DNA of 64,000 nucleotides, from contig NZ_JAEHFY010000022.1 of the NCBI RefSeq assembly GCF_016623585.1, positions 1-64,000 of the forward strand, written 5' to 3'. Shown one piece after another: positions 36,963 through 45,075 of this stretch. Source of the stretch: Pedobacter segetis. GTDB taxonomy: Bacteria > Bacteroidota > Bacteroidia > Sphingobacteriales > Sphingobacteriaceae. The notes under the pieces were generated by a model. That model saw nothing but the letters and a program-made list of their open reading frames with translations. It was not told the DNA's origin and did no database searches. Numbering within the stretch: position 1 is the stretch's first letter; each line of letters begins with the position of its first letter. The translations under genes and the position numbers were made by a program.

Positions 36963-37896
36963 AATAAGACCCTAAAACAGCAGGGATAATCAAATTAACT
37001 AACCAAATTAATGCCGCAGCTGCCATTACGGCTATTTCTTGGTGCGTTATAAAACTAAAAAAATAGGTGGCCGTTAAACTTCTTACGCCAACATCCAACA
37101 AATCTAAGGAAGGTAAGGCAGATTGTATGAAGAATAGTAAAAAAACCATCAAGGCCGATTCATAATATGGGATGGCAGGTATCAATAAATGGATAACCAT
37201 TAAATATTGGGAAGTAAAAACGGCAAACCTGGCCAAACTGTAAAGCATCACTTTTGCCAATTCAGATTTGTGGTAATCGCTTAGTACGCTAAAAAAACTT
37301 TTAAACCTTCTTAGAAATTTGATGCTGTTTAAAGATTTTTCTAACCAACGGATGTTAAAATAGAATAACAAGAAGAAAAAGCAGAAACCCATTACCAGCA
37401 CACAAATGGCAATAAACAACCATTGATCTAAGGGTTTAAAATTATAGATAAACCATAATAAGGCCAATGCGCCCAAAACGTTGGTTATTACCATTTGTGC
37501 AATCTGCCCTACGCTCATGGCAACCATTCCTTTTATCCTTTTTCTTGATGATAAAAAGAAAATCCTGCCGCCATATTCCCCAATCCTGTTAGGCGTAAAA
37601 ATGGCCCAGGTTAAACCACAAAAAACAGACTCTACCGCCTTATAAAAGCTGATGATTTCTATCTTGCGTACCAAAAACATCCATTTTGCGCTCTCTAACA
37701 ACCAATTTGCAAACATCAGCAAAAGTACCAACCCTATCACTGCCCAAACTTTAACGATATTTAACTGATGGATGAGGTTGAGGAAATTCTTAAGGTTGGT
37801 GTTATCAGAAAGTTTATGATAAATAAAATAAGCTGCTAAAGCAACTATTATTATCTTAAAACAGTATCCTAGTATTTTTTTCTGATGCTTGGTCAA
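36922..37896 (-). CDS. Lysylphosphatidylglycerol synthase-like flippase domain protein (UPF0104/AglD-type)
   Basis: The 324-residue protein contains eight or nine hydrophobic helices and matches the LPG_synthase_TM (UPF0104) family. Conserved features are FTPNRIGEYGGRIFF, the glutamate- and arginine-containing loop after the third helix, and LPSLDLLDVGVRSL in the second half. Related proteins flip lipids or lipid-linked sugars across the membrane. The downstream gene encodes a membrane GT2, and the two reading frames overlap, so they are coupled. This suggests that a glycolipid made by the GT2 is moved by this protein, which is inference. It is divergent from ruvC. Confidence 0.85.
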   Translation of the reverse strand: MTKHQKKILGYCFKIIIVALAAYFIYHKLSDNTNLKNFLNLIHQLNIVKVWAVIGLVLLLMFANWLLESAKWMFLVRKIEIISFYKAVESVFCGLTWAIFTPNRIGEYGGRIFFLSSRKRIKGMVAMSVGQIAQMVITNVLGALALLWFIYNFKPLDQWLFIAICVLVMGFCFFFLLFYFNIRWLEKSLNSIKFLRRFKSFFSVLSDYHKSELAKVMLYSLARFAVFTSQYLMVIHLLIPAIPYYESALMVFLLFFIQSALPSLDLLDVGVRSLTATYFFSFITHQEIAVMAAAALIWLVNLIIPAVLGSYFVFKLNFFDHHNS

Positions 37897-37947
37897 ACCG
37901 TTGGTGGATTTGATACAATGTTAAGAATTTACCTTAATATTGCCCTA

Positions 37948-38514
37948 ATGTTGAGAGAAAAATCCAAAGAACGAATTATTTTAGGGATTGATCCCGGAAC
38001 TGCCGTTATGGGTTACGGGTTGGTAAAGGAAACGGGCAATAAGATTGAACTGATTAGTTTGGGCGTGGTAAAGATGACGCATTTAGACGATCATTTTTTA
38101 AAGCTCCAACGTATTTTTGAACGTACTTGTTTATTGATTGAACAGTATAATCCTGATTGTATCGCTTTAGAAGCACCTTTTTATGGCAAAAACATACAAG
38201 TAATGTTAAAGCTGGGCAGGGCACAGGGTGTGGCAATGGCCGCCGGTTTGGCAAAAGGCTTACCTATCTTTGAGTACTCGCCAAAAAAAGTAAAACAAGC
38301 CATCACCGGAAACGGGAACGCCACAAAAGAACAGGTTGCCGCCATGCTAAAACAACTGTTAAAATTTAACGAAACACCAGAGTTCTTAGATGCTACCGAT
38401 GGTTTGGGTGTGGCGGTTTGCCATTCTTTCCAAAAAATAGCTAGTGCGGGTAGCGGTAAAACCTATAGCGGTTGGGAAGCTTTTGCCAAAGACAATACCA
38501 AAAGGGTAAAATAA
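37948..38514 (+). CDS. ruvC: Crossover junction endodeoxyribonuclease RuvC
   Basis: RuvC cuts Holliday junctions symmetrically during recombination and repair, together with RuvAB. The 188-residue protein from ATG 37948 starts RIILGIDPGTAVMGYGLV, with the first catalytic aspartate (D15) in IDPG. It continues with ALEAPFYGKNIQVMLKLGRA, which carries the second acidic residue. YSPKKVKQAITGNGNATKEQV and FLDATDGLGVAVCH carry the last acidic residues. An ATG at 37918 and a TTG-type start further upstream are in frame, but they would add residues without family support and run into the divergent gene. ruvA and ruvB are not in the window. Confidence 0.95.
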   Translation: MLREKSKERIILGIDPGTAVMGYGLVKETGNKIELISLGVVKMTHLDDHFLKLQRIFERTCLLIEQYNPDCIALEAPFYGKNIQVMLKLGRAQGVAMAAGLAKGLPIFEYSPKKVKQAITGNGNATKEQVAAMLKQLLKFNETPEFLDATDGLGVAVCHSFQKIASAGSGKTYSGWEAFAKDNTKRVK

Positions 38515-38534
38515 CAATAAGCCGGTTTATTTTT

Positions 38535-39533
38535 TTACTGATTGATGGTTTTCCAAAGCATATCTTTCAAATCCATTAAACCTTTATTGGCCAATGAAGA
38601 AATAAATATGGATGGAATGTTTTTTGGCAATTGCTTTTTCATCTCTTTTTGAAGCTCGTTGTCTAATAAATCTGTTTTTGTTATAGCGATGATCTTTGGT
38701 TTTTGCAACAACTCTGGATTGTAGGCCGTTAGTTCTGATAATAAAATCTCGTATTCTTCTTTTATGGTTCTTGGCGTATCTGCCGGTACCATAAAAAGCA
38801 ACACCGCATTTCTTTCTATGTGCCTTAAAAACCTAAATCCCAAACCTTTTCCATCAGATGCGCCTTCAATAATCCCAGGAATGTCGGCCATAATAAAAGA
38901 TTGATGCCCCCGATATGAAACGATACCCAAGTTAGGGACAATGGTAGTAAAAGGATAATCGCCAATTTCTGGTTTTGCGGCTGTAATAACGGATAGCAAA
39001 GTAGATTTGCCGGCATTTGGGAAACCCACCAAACCAACATCTGCCAAAACTTTTAATTCTAAAATTTTCCAACCTTCACTGCCAGGTAAACCGGGCTGTG
39101 CATATCTTGGCGTTTGGTGGGTTGCCGATTTGAAGTGTGAATTACCCAATCCGCCTTTGCCACCTTTCATGATGATCTGCTCTTCGCCGTCCTCGGTAAT
39201 CTCAAATAAAACCTCTCCCGTTTCGGCATCTTTGGCAACGGTTCCTAAAGGCACTTCCAAAATCTCATCCCTTCCCATTTTACCGCTTTTCATGGTTGCC
39301 CCGCCTGCTCCGCCATCGCCGGCAAAAACGTGTTTTTTAAATTTTAGGTGCAACAGCGTCCATAGTTGTGCGTTACCACGTACAATAACATGCCCTCCTC
39401 TTGCCCCATCTCCACCTGCTGGGCCGCCCATACTGGTTTTTTTGTCTCTGTGTAAATATGCAGAACCAGGGCCTCCGTTTCCCGATTTACAGGAAATCTT
39501 CACATAATCAACAAAATTGGTTCCTTGAGACAT
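38535..39533 (-). CDS. obgE: GTPase Obg
   Basis: Obg is an essential ribosome-associated GTPase involved in 50S assembly and stress control. The 332-residue protein has the glycine-rich Obg fold ([20 protein letters not shown] to about residue 158). The G domain follows with G1 [12 protein letters not shown], switch region [13 protein letters not shown]3 [16 protein letters not shown] and G4 ITKTDLLD. The C-terminal OCT domain of longer Obg proteins is absent, as is usual in Bacteroidota. The gene lies downstream of adk on the same strand, separated by a 9-bp-stem hairpin at 39565-39595. Confidence 0.96.
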   Translation of the reverse strand: MSQGTNFVDYVKISCKSGNGGPGSAYLHRDKKTSMGGPAGGDGARGGHVIVRGNAQLWTLLHLKFKKHVFAGDGGAGGATMKSGKMGRDEILEVPLGTVAKDAETGEVLFEITEDGEEQIIMKGGKGGLGNSHFKSATHQTPRYAQPGLPGSEGWKILELKVLADVGLVGFPNAGKSTLLSVITAAKPEIGDYPFTTIVPNLGIVSYRGHQSFIMADIPGIIEGASDGKGLGFRFLRHIERNAVLLFMVPADTPRTIKEEYEILLSELTAYNPELLQKPKIIAITKTDLLDNELQKEMKKQLPKNIPSIFISSLANKGLMDLKDMLWKTINQ

Positions 39534-39564
39534 TTCTTTTTATTTTGATATTTTTTTAAAATAA

Positions 39565-39595
39565 AATAGGATGCCATTAAATGAAACATCCTATT
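39565..39595 (-). terminator. Hairpin between adk and obgE
   Basis: AATAGGATG pairs with CATCCTATT around a 13-base loop. On the minus strand it is followed by TTTTATTTTAAAAAAA, so it may end the adk transcript or act as an RNA structure before obgE. Confidence 0.5.
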
Positions 39596-39614
39596 GTATC
39601 TTTTGAATATAATT

Positions 39615-40187
39615 CTAAAGCTGGTTTACAACTTTAACAATACTTGTAAAAATTTCTTCTATGCTACCCGTCCCCTTTACAGCATAAAATTTGTTTTGCG
39701 CTTTGTAAAAGTTGGCAACCGGGGCAGTTTTATTGGTATATTCTTGCACTCTTTGTTTTATGATTTCAGGATTTTGATCATCGGCCCTGCCAGAATCTTT
39801 GCCTCTCAATAACAATCTTCTTTCTAGCTCAAATTCTTCAACCTCGAGAGCAATCATCCCAGAGATGTTGTCATTTTTTGAAATCAAGAGTTGATCCAAA
39901 GCCTCTGCCTGGGCTACGGTACGCGGAAAACCATCAAAAATGAACCCTTTTGCATTGGGGTTGGCATCTAATTTATTGGCGATCATCCCTATAACCACCC
40001 CATCAGGCACTAAAAGACCTTGATCCATTAGCTTTTTGGCCTCTAAACCAAGTGGAGTGCTGTTGCTAATTTCTCCTCTTAAAATATCGCCGGTTGATAG
40101 ATGGATAAGGTTATATTTCGAGATCAAGTTTTGGGATTGTGTGCCTTTACCAGCACCCGGAGGGCCAAATAGTACAATGTTTAGCAT
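39615..40187 (-). CDS. adk: Adenylate kinase
   Basis: Adenylate kinase interconverts ATP, ADP and AMP in the cytoplasm. The 190-residue product has the P-loop GPPGAGKGTQSQ (8-19), the AMP-binding LSTGDILRGEI, and FIFDGFPRTVAQAEAL. The LID region LLRGKDSGRADDQNPEIIKQR is short. The 27-residue zinc-type insertion of long adenylate kinases is missing, so this is the short form common in this phylum. It lies just downstream of tRNA-Arg on the same strand, separated by a strong terminator hairpin, and so probably has its own promoter in that gap. obgE follows. Confidence 0.97.
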   Translation of the reverse strand: MLNIVLFGPPGAGKGTQSQNLISKYNLIHLSTGDILRGEISNSTPLGLEAKKLMDQGLLVPDGVVIGMIANKLDANPNAKGFIFDGFPRTVAQAEALDQLLISKNDNISGMIALEVEEFELERRLLLRGKDSGRADDQNPEIIKQRVQEYTNKTAPVANFYKAQNKFYAVKGTGSIEEIFTSIVKVVNQL

Positions 40188-40205
40188 GTATGTGGATTAA
40201 AATTT

Positions 40206-40239
40206 AAAAAGCCTTTTTGCTGTTGGCAAAAAGGCTTTA
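40206..40239 (-). terminator. Rho-independent terminator of tRNA-Arg
   Basis: AAAGCCTTTTTGC pairs with GCAAAAAGGCTTT around TGTTG. On the minus strand, the direction of the tRNA, a T-rich tail (CTTTTTAAATTTT) follows. Confidence 0.85.
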
Positions 40240-40253
40240 CCTTAAATTAATTG

Positions 40254-40327
40254 TGAACCTGAAGGGATTCGAACCCCTAACCTCCTGATCCGTAGTCAAG
40301 TGCTCTATCCAGTTGAGCCACAGGTCC
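40254..40327 (-). tRNA. tRNA-Arg (anticodon ACG)
   Basis: Folded by hand on the minus strand, the 74-base sequence gives an acceptor stem GGACCTG/CAGGTTC (one G-T pair) and a D arm GCTC...GAGC with AACTGGATA. The anticodon arm is CTTGA-CTACGGA-TCAGG with anticodon ACG. The T arm AGGGG-TTCGAAT-CCCTT has one G-T pair, and the discriminator is A. CCA is not encoded. ACG is the inosine-modified arginine anticodon that reads CGU, CGC and CGA. Confidence 0.97.
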
Positions 40328-40390
40328 AAAAAATATTGTTCTATACTGATTTAAGTTTAGAAAGATAAAGCCTTCGCTTAAATCGGATTG

Positions 40391-40420
40391 CAAAAATAGG
40401 CAATCATCTTTGTATTGCAA
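40391..40420 (-). promoter_or_regulatory. Bacteroidota-type promoter of tRNA-Arg
   Basis: On the minus strand, TTG is followed by exactly 19 bases and then TATTTTTG. This matches the TTTG-N19-TAnnTTTG consensus of the phylum's primary sigma factor. It lies 63 bases before the tRNA 5' end, leaving a leader to be processed. Confidence 0.7.
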
Positions 40421-40756
40421 AATAATTTGTCATTTTTGGGAGGCTTTGATGGTTTTGCCAGTTAAAACCGCAGGTAAATGCTCCTTAAATTTTTAATAGA
40501 TTAAAGGGTTTGTTTATTTTGAGACTTAAAACGGAATATTTTACGCATAAAACATCACTTATTAGTTAACATAATTTATTTGTTGCTGAAAGTTTATACT
40601 AACAACACACTTACAGGGTATAGGATACCCCTGATCATAAGATTTAGGAACATATTTAGGAGAGTACAGATAAAGGGTAGAAAATAATTAGGCAATGAGC
40701 GCATTAACGATTTTAGCGGATGCCCATATTGGAAGTTTAGGACAAGTATCAACGCT
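40421..40756. other. Non-coding stretch upstream of tRNA-Arg
   Basis: No gene, RNA or repeat is supported. The only structure noted is a short hairpin (GGGTAT, AGG, ATACCC) at 40617-40631. The stretch may be the decayed upstream part of the barrel remnant that follows. Confidence 0.4.
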
Positions 40757-41074
40757 TTAGGTGGCAGACAATCATTGCGTGGCTATCGAGCCAACCGATT
40801 TTTGGCTCGTTCAATGTGGTTTACCAACGTAGAATTGAGAGTACGACTAGCAGAAACAAAATTAGGAAAGCAAAGATTTGCATTTGGCGTAGCACCGTTC
40901 TTTGATGCAGGAACAGTAAGAGACCGTTGGCAAGACTTAAACTTTAAAAACATTAAAACTTCTTATGGCGGTGGACTTAGAATTGCTTGGAATCAATCCA
41001 CTATTTTATCGTTTGACTACGGACATTCAAAAGAAGACAGGCTATTTTACTTTGGCATTGGGCAAGCATTTTAG
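40757..41074 (+). pseudogene. C-terminal remnant of an Omp85/BamA-like outer-membrane barrel protein
   Basis: About 105 codons read LGGRQSLRGYRANRFLAR, then TNVELRVRLAETKLG, APFFDAGTVRDRW and FGIGQAF at the end. This is the last part of an Omp85-family barrel, including the conserved RGYR/RGFR turn, the VELR strand and the DAGTV strand with a terminal aromatic. Full proteins of this type have several hundred residues before this point. Here only unrelated non-coding sequence lies upstream, with no start codon or ribosome site of note. It is best read as a fragment left by a deletion or carried in with neighbouring repeat sequence. It is followed directly by an inverted-repeat structure. Confidence 0.7.
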
Positions 41075-41141
41075 ACTTCAAAAAGACTGCCTTAAGCATA
41101 AAAAAATTATCTTAGTCGGACGAAAAACAAGAAGACCAGCA

Positions 41142-41284
41142 CCTAACAGCGGTTTAGCATAATGGCGAATTAAGTACTTCTTATAACAGTTTTGTGGTAG
41201 GTTTAAACGCAGTTCTTCTATAAAACATTTGTGCTAAAAATCTGCCACTACGCCAAGCCACAAAACGATGGCTCTGCTGTTAAG
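41142..41284. repeat. attC-like imperfect inverted repeat
   Basis: The left end CCTAACAGC (41142-41150) pairs imperfectly with GCTGTTAAG (41276-41284). Internally GTTTTGTGG (41189-41197) pairs exactly with CCACAAAAC (41258-41266). A CCTAAC-type left end with a GTTAAG-type right end and internal pairing resembles integron attC sites. No integrase is in the window, and the ends deviate from the GTTRRRY core, so the identity is uncertain. Confidence 0.45.
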
Positions 41285-41348
41285 ATAAAAAAATGTGAAA
41301 ATTGAGGATTTAAACTTTTAATCGAAATATTGTGAATTATGGCGGTTA

Positions 41349-42656
41349 TTATTTTAACGCTTCTTTATAAGTGTCTAAACACCTTTCCCTCGCAAATTTA
41401 TGATCTACCATCGGTTGCGGATAGGTAAAGGGATCGGCATACTCTGGCACCCATTCTTTGATATATTTATGGTCTTTATCAAATTTTTTGACTTGTTCAT
41501 AGGGGTTAAATATCCTAAAATATGGGGCGGCATCCACACCGCTACCCGCCGCCCATTGCCAACCACCAACATTGCTTGATAGTTCATAATCCAATAATTT
41601 TCTGGCAAAATATCGTTCTCCCCAACGCCAGTCTATCAGTAAATGTTTGGTTAAAAAGCTAGCAACAACCATGCGTATCCTGTTGTGCATAAATCCTGTC
41701 TCGTTCAACTGCCTCATGCCGGCATCTACAATTGGGTAACCTGTTTTTCCGTGGCACCAAGCTTCAAATTCTTTTTCATTATTGCGCCATTTAATTTGGT
41801 CGTACTCTTTTCTAAAAGAGTCTTTTGCAGAATGTGGAAAATGGTAAATGATAGAAAAATAGAAATCTCGCCATATCAATTCGCTTAGCCAAACATCACT
41901 TTTTTCTTTTTGGGCAACCTTTACCAGGTTACGGATGCTTACCGTTCCAAATCTTAAATGTACGCTTAACCTAGAAGTGGCATCTTTTGCGGGATAATCC
42001 CTATCTACTCCGTAGTTTTTTAATACATTTTTAAATTCTTTATCGGGGAAGTGTTGGGTGCTTTTCTCAAACCCTAAAGATTTTAGAGTGGGCAGATCAA
42101 AAGACTTTACCGGTATAAACTCTGTAAGGTACTTTTCTGTTGGATAGGGTTTGATGTAAAAATCTTTAAGTTTTGCCAACCATTTTTTCTTGTAAGGGGT
42201 AAAAACAACATAGGGATCTCCATCATCTTTTACTATTTCGGATTTCTCGAAAATCACTTGATCTTTAAAGGTGTAGAAAGGAATATCTTTTTTACTAAAA
42301 TATTGGTTTAAAGATTCGTCTCTTTCTGTTGCGTAAGGTTCATAATCATGATTGGTATAAACTGCCCTCACTTCATAATCGGAAAGGATATTTGCCCAAA
42401 CATCATCTGGTTTACCGTATTTTACCAGTAGAGAAGAGTTGTGTTTTTGGATCTGGGTCTTTAATTTTTCTATTTCTTGGTATATAAATGTGATACGGGC
42501 ATCATCCTTGTCCTCTAACTTATCCAGTATGTTTTTATCGAATATAAAGATGGGCAAAACCTTAAACCCGCTTTTTAAAGCGTGGTATAAACCAGCGTTA
42601 TCATTAACGCGTAAATCTCTCCTGAACCAAAAAATCGCTATTTTTTCTTTATCCAT
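41349..42656 (-). CDS. phr: Deoxyribodipyrimidine photolyase / cryptochrome
   Basis: The 435-residue protein uses blue light and FADH- to split cyclobutane pyrimidine dimers. It has the N-terminal alpha/beta antenna domain (IAIFWFRRDLRVNDNAGLYH). The C-terminal FAD domain contains the signature TGYPIVDAGMRQLNETGFMHN. RMVVASFLTKHLLIDWRWGE and the tryptophan-rich NVGGWQWAAGSGVDAAPYF carry FAD- and dimer-binding residues and the electron-transfer tryptophans. Length and motifs fit class I CPD photolyases. A photosensory cryptochrome cannot be fully excluded by inspection. Its start overlaps the end of the SDR39U1 gene by eight bases, so both are one unit. Confidence 0.95.
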   Translation of the reverse strand: MDKEKIAIFWFRRDLRVNDNAGLYHALKSGFKVLPIFIFDKNILDKLEDKDDARITFIYQEIEKLKTQIQKHNSSLLVKYGKPDDVWANILSDYEVRAVYTNHDYEPYATERDESLNQYFSKKDIPFYTFKDQVIFEKSEIVKDDGDPYVVFTPYKKKWLAKLKDFYIKPYPTEKYLTEFIPVKSFDLPTLKSLGFEKSTQHFPDKEFKNVLKNYGVDRDYPAKDATSRLSVHLRFGTVSIRNLVKVAQKEKSDVWLSELIWRDFYFSIIYHFPHSAKDSFRKEYDQIKWRNNEKEFEAWCHGKTGYPIVDAGMRQLNETGFMHNRIRMVVASFLTKHLLIDWRWGERYFARKLLDYELSSNVGGWQWAAGSGVDAAPYFRIFNPYEQVKKFDKDHKYIKEWVPEYADPFTYPQPMVDHKFARERCLDTYKEALK

Positions 42657-43554
42657 AAATATCTTTTAATGCGGGTTTAATTTCTGGGAACTTAAATTTA
42701 AAACCAGTTTCTTCTATTTTTTTAACTGCCATTTTTGTACTTCCCAAAACCACCGCTGCCATTTCTCCTAAGGCAAATTTAAGGGCAAATTCTGGCACAT
42801 TGGGCAACCATAAAGGTTTTTTTAATTGATTTGCTATACTTTTTGTGAGCGAGGCATTTGTGATGGGGTATGGGCTACTCATGTTGTAAGCGCCAGCTAA
42901 GGTCTCATCATCAATGCCTTTTAGGTACATTTCTGCAACATCATCTAAATGGATCCAAGAAACCCATTGTTTGCCGTTGCCCAAGGGCGTACCAAAACCA
43001 TATTTAATAGGTGCCGCTATTTTTTGTAAAGCCCCGCTATCCTTATCTAATATAACGCCTGTTCTAAATTTGGCAATTCTTAAATTAAATTCTTTGCCCT
43101 CGTCAACGGCTGCTTCCCAAAATAGGCAGCAATTTGCCAAAAAGTCGTTGGCCGGCAAATCTGCTTCGCTCATTAAATCATCACCTCTATCACTGTAGTA
43201 GCCGGCTGCCGATGCAGAAATTATTTCTTTTACCTGATTTTTCTTTTCCCGCATGAGTTTATAGATCAATCTGATGGTTTCTGTACGGCTCTCGATCAAT
43301 ACTTTTTTGCGTTCGTCTGTCCAGCGTTTATCTGCAATGCCCGCACCTGCCAAATGTACTATCGTATCAACACCGTCTAAACAATGCTCATCAATTGTTT
43401 GCTTTTTAACGTCCCATTGATATGTTTCTATTTTAGAATTTGGCTTTGCAGAACGGCTTAGATGGACCACTTTATGCCCTTTATCTAGCAATAATTTGGT
43501 TAACGCTTTACCAACTGTGCCGCTGGCTCCGGTAATCAATACTTTTTTTCTCAT
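42649..43554 (-). CDS. TIGR01777 (YfcH/SDR39U1) family epimerase-like protein
   Basis: The 301-residue atypical SDR begins VLITGASGTVGKALTKLLLD, a nucleotide-binding motif. It contains VDTIVHLAGAGIADKRWTDE, the family signature LAGA-x-IADKRW. ISASAAGYYSDRG follows, and WVSWIHLDDVAEMYLKGI and YNMSSPYPITNASLTKSI in the second half. The C-terminal DUF1731 region includes GSTKMAVKKIEETGFKFKFP. The function of the family is unknown; a role in cell division or oxidoreduction has been suggested for relatives. It precedes the photolyase gene and overlaps it, so they are probably co-transcribed. Confidence 0.92.
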   Translation of the reverse strand: MRKKVLITGASGTVGKALTKLLLDKGHKVVHLSRSAKPNSKIETYQWDVKKQTIDEHCLDGVDTIVHLAGAGIADKRWTDERKKVLIESRTETIRLIYKLMREKKNQVKEIISASAAGYYSDRGDDLMSEADLPANDFLANCCLFWEAAVDEGKEFNLRIAKFRTGVILDKDSGALQKIAAPIKYGFGTPLGNGKQWVSWIHLDDVAEMYLKGIDDETLAGAYNMSSPYPITNASLTKSIANQLKKPLWLPNVPEFALKFALGEMAAVVLGSTKMAVKKIEETGFKFKFPEIKPALKDIYG

Positions 43555-43957
43555 TATTTTAAATTAACCCTTTATGCAGAATTTAGTTTTGATGATTTTA
43601 TCAATTCTCTATTTAGGTGCAAAGGAAATAAATACTATTTGTGTGGAAAAAAATCCCATAATATCAACGTTTATCAAAATCAATATTTAAGCCAATAATT
43701 AAGCGCTTTTTAGCAGGATATTTATTGTGAGGATTAACCGAGGTTAAAAAAATTAATCAAATCAAAAAATTAAAGACCTAAACGATAATATTTTTCTATC
43801 GCAAAAAAATAAATATTTAATTTTCAATTATCTGATAATGAGTTATTTAAAATTAAAAAAATATCAATTAAATGTAACCAAAAACTAGCAGAACCCGTAA
43901 AAAAAGGCAACTCTCTCAACACCTGTTTTTTATTCATTAAATTAATTAGGGTTAAGC
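43555..43957. other. AT-rich divergent intergenic region
   Basis: The gap lies between the minus-strand SDR gene and the plus-strand porP-like gene and should carry promoters for both. It is very AT-rich. I found no clear TAnnTTTG box with a -33 partner, no RNA and no repeat. Confidence 0.4.
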
Positions 43958-44878
43958 ATGAAATGCGTTTTTACAGCTATTTTCATTTTTTTCTGTTTTT
44001 TGGCATGTAAGGCACAGCAACAAGCTATGTACACGCAATACATGTTTAATACGCTTGCCATAAACCCTGCTTATTCTTGTTTAGATGAATCTTTGACCAT
44101 TACTGCGTTAAGCCGCCAACAATGGGTAGGTTTTAAAGGTGCGCCAAAGACCCAAACAGTTTCTATACATACCCCAATTGGGGAAAGCAATACTTTTATA
44201 GGTGCAATTTTGGTAAACGATCAAATTGGCGAGGTAATTAGGGAAACCGGGGGCGATTTAAGCCTCTCGCAGCGTGTGCCGGTAGGCTTAGAATCATATT
44301 TGGCCATTGGGGTTAATGTTGGATCTAGTAGTTATGGCGCACAATATTCTGATAATTATAAATACAGCCCGGCTTCTGCTACTGACCCTGTTTTTGAAGA
44401 CCAAAACAGCATTAGGGTTAACTTGGGCTGGGGTGCAATGTTGTTTTCTGATAAATACTACATTGGTATTTCTTCTCCTCATTTTTTTTATAAGGATGTT
44501 ACCAGCTTAACCAAGGCTGCCTCCAAAACCGCTTATAGGCCTCATTATCTTTTGCAAGCGGGTTATTTATTGCCAATTAATGATGAAGTTAAGTTTAAGC
44601 CCAACTTTTTGGTAAAATACGTTAATGGATCGCCAATTCAGTTTGATCTGAATGCCAGCTTTCTTTTGAACGAGAAATTTTGGTTGGGTGCTTCTTACCG
44701 AAGTTTAGATTCTTTTGATGCCGTAGCATCGATATTTATTACGCCAGACCTGCAATTGGGTTATTCTTATGATTTTACCAATACAGCATTGGCAAAGGTG
44801 CAAAGAGGGTCGCATGAGATCTCTTTGCAGTTTAGGTTGCCCGTTAGAGGGAGAGACCATACTGCCTGTTATTTTTAA
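43958..44878 (+). CDS. PorP/SprF family type IX secretion membrane protein
   Basis: The 306-residue protein has a signal peptide (CVFTAIFIFFCFLACKA, cut before QQQ). The diagnostic N-terminus of the PorP/SprF family follows: AMYTQYMFNTLAINPAYSC and LSRQQWVGFKGAPKTQTVS. A predicted outer-membrane barrel makes up the rest and ends in ISLQFRLPV. Relatives anchor or deliver cell-surface adhesins exported by the type IX secretion system; SprF is needed for SprB. No large adhesin gene or other T9SS gene is adjacent, so this copy is an orphan. A terminator-like element lies downstream. The start ATG follows an AT-rich leader. Confidence 0.92.
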   Translation: MKCVFTAIFIFFCFLACKAQQQAMYTQYMFNTLAINPAYSCLDESLTITALSRQQWVGFKGAPKTQTVSIHTPIGESNTFIGAILVNDQIGEVIRETGGDLSLSQRVPVGLESYLAIGVNVGSSSYGAQYSDNYKYSPASATDPVFEDQNSIRVNLGWGAMLFSDKYYIGISSPHFFYKDVTSLTKAASKTAYRPHYLLQAGYLLPINDEVKFKPNFLVKYVNGSPIQFDLNASFLLNEKFWLGASYRSLDSFDAVASIFITPDLQLGYSYDFTNTALAKVQRGSHEISLQFRLPVRGRDHTACYF

Positions 44879-44975
44879 GGGACTGTTTAAAATTTATCTA
44901 ATAAATTTAAGCAGGCTTTAGATGGTTTAAACTTTAATTCTGCGATATTAAAGCGCATTAAGGATATTAATGGAA

Positions 44976-45005
44976 ATCTCCGCCTGTTTTGCGGGTAGGC
45001 TTTTT
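44976..45005 (+). terminator. Terminator-like element, partial copy C
   Basis: CTCCGCCTGTTTTGCGGGTAGGC is followed by five T. The inner part matches the hairpin end of copies A (7325-7376) and B (35692-35745). It lies downstream of the porP-like gene in the right orientation. Confidence 0.6.
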
Positions 45006-45075
45006 GTTTTTCACAAAAAGATTGTAATATATAGCCCCGACCCCGATTTTTCATCAATGTAATGCCCAATTGCTA

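Noticed and set aside
37885-37947. N-terminal extension of RuvC
   Set aside because: It overlaps the divergent gene's start and has no family support; ATG 37948 gives the standard N-terminus.
39007-39507. Long plus-strand frame opposite obgE
   Set aside because: It is antisense to the glycine-rich Obg domain, whose codons leave the other strand open; the translation is proline-rich and featureless.
40965-41162. 65-codon frame overlapping the barrel remnant
   Set aside because: It is in another frame over the remnant and the inverted repeat, with no ribosome site or domain.
40188-41348. Prophage or genomic island integrated at tRNA-Arg
   Set aside because: No integrase is present, and no repeat of the tRNA 3' end was found on either side.
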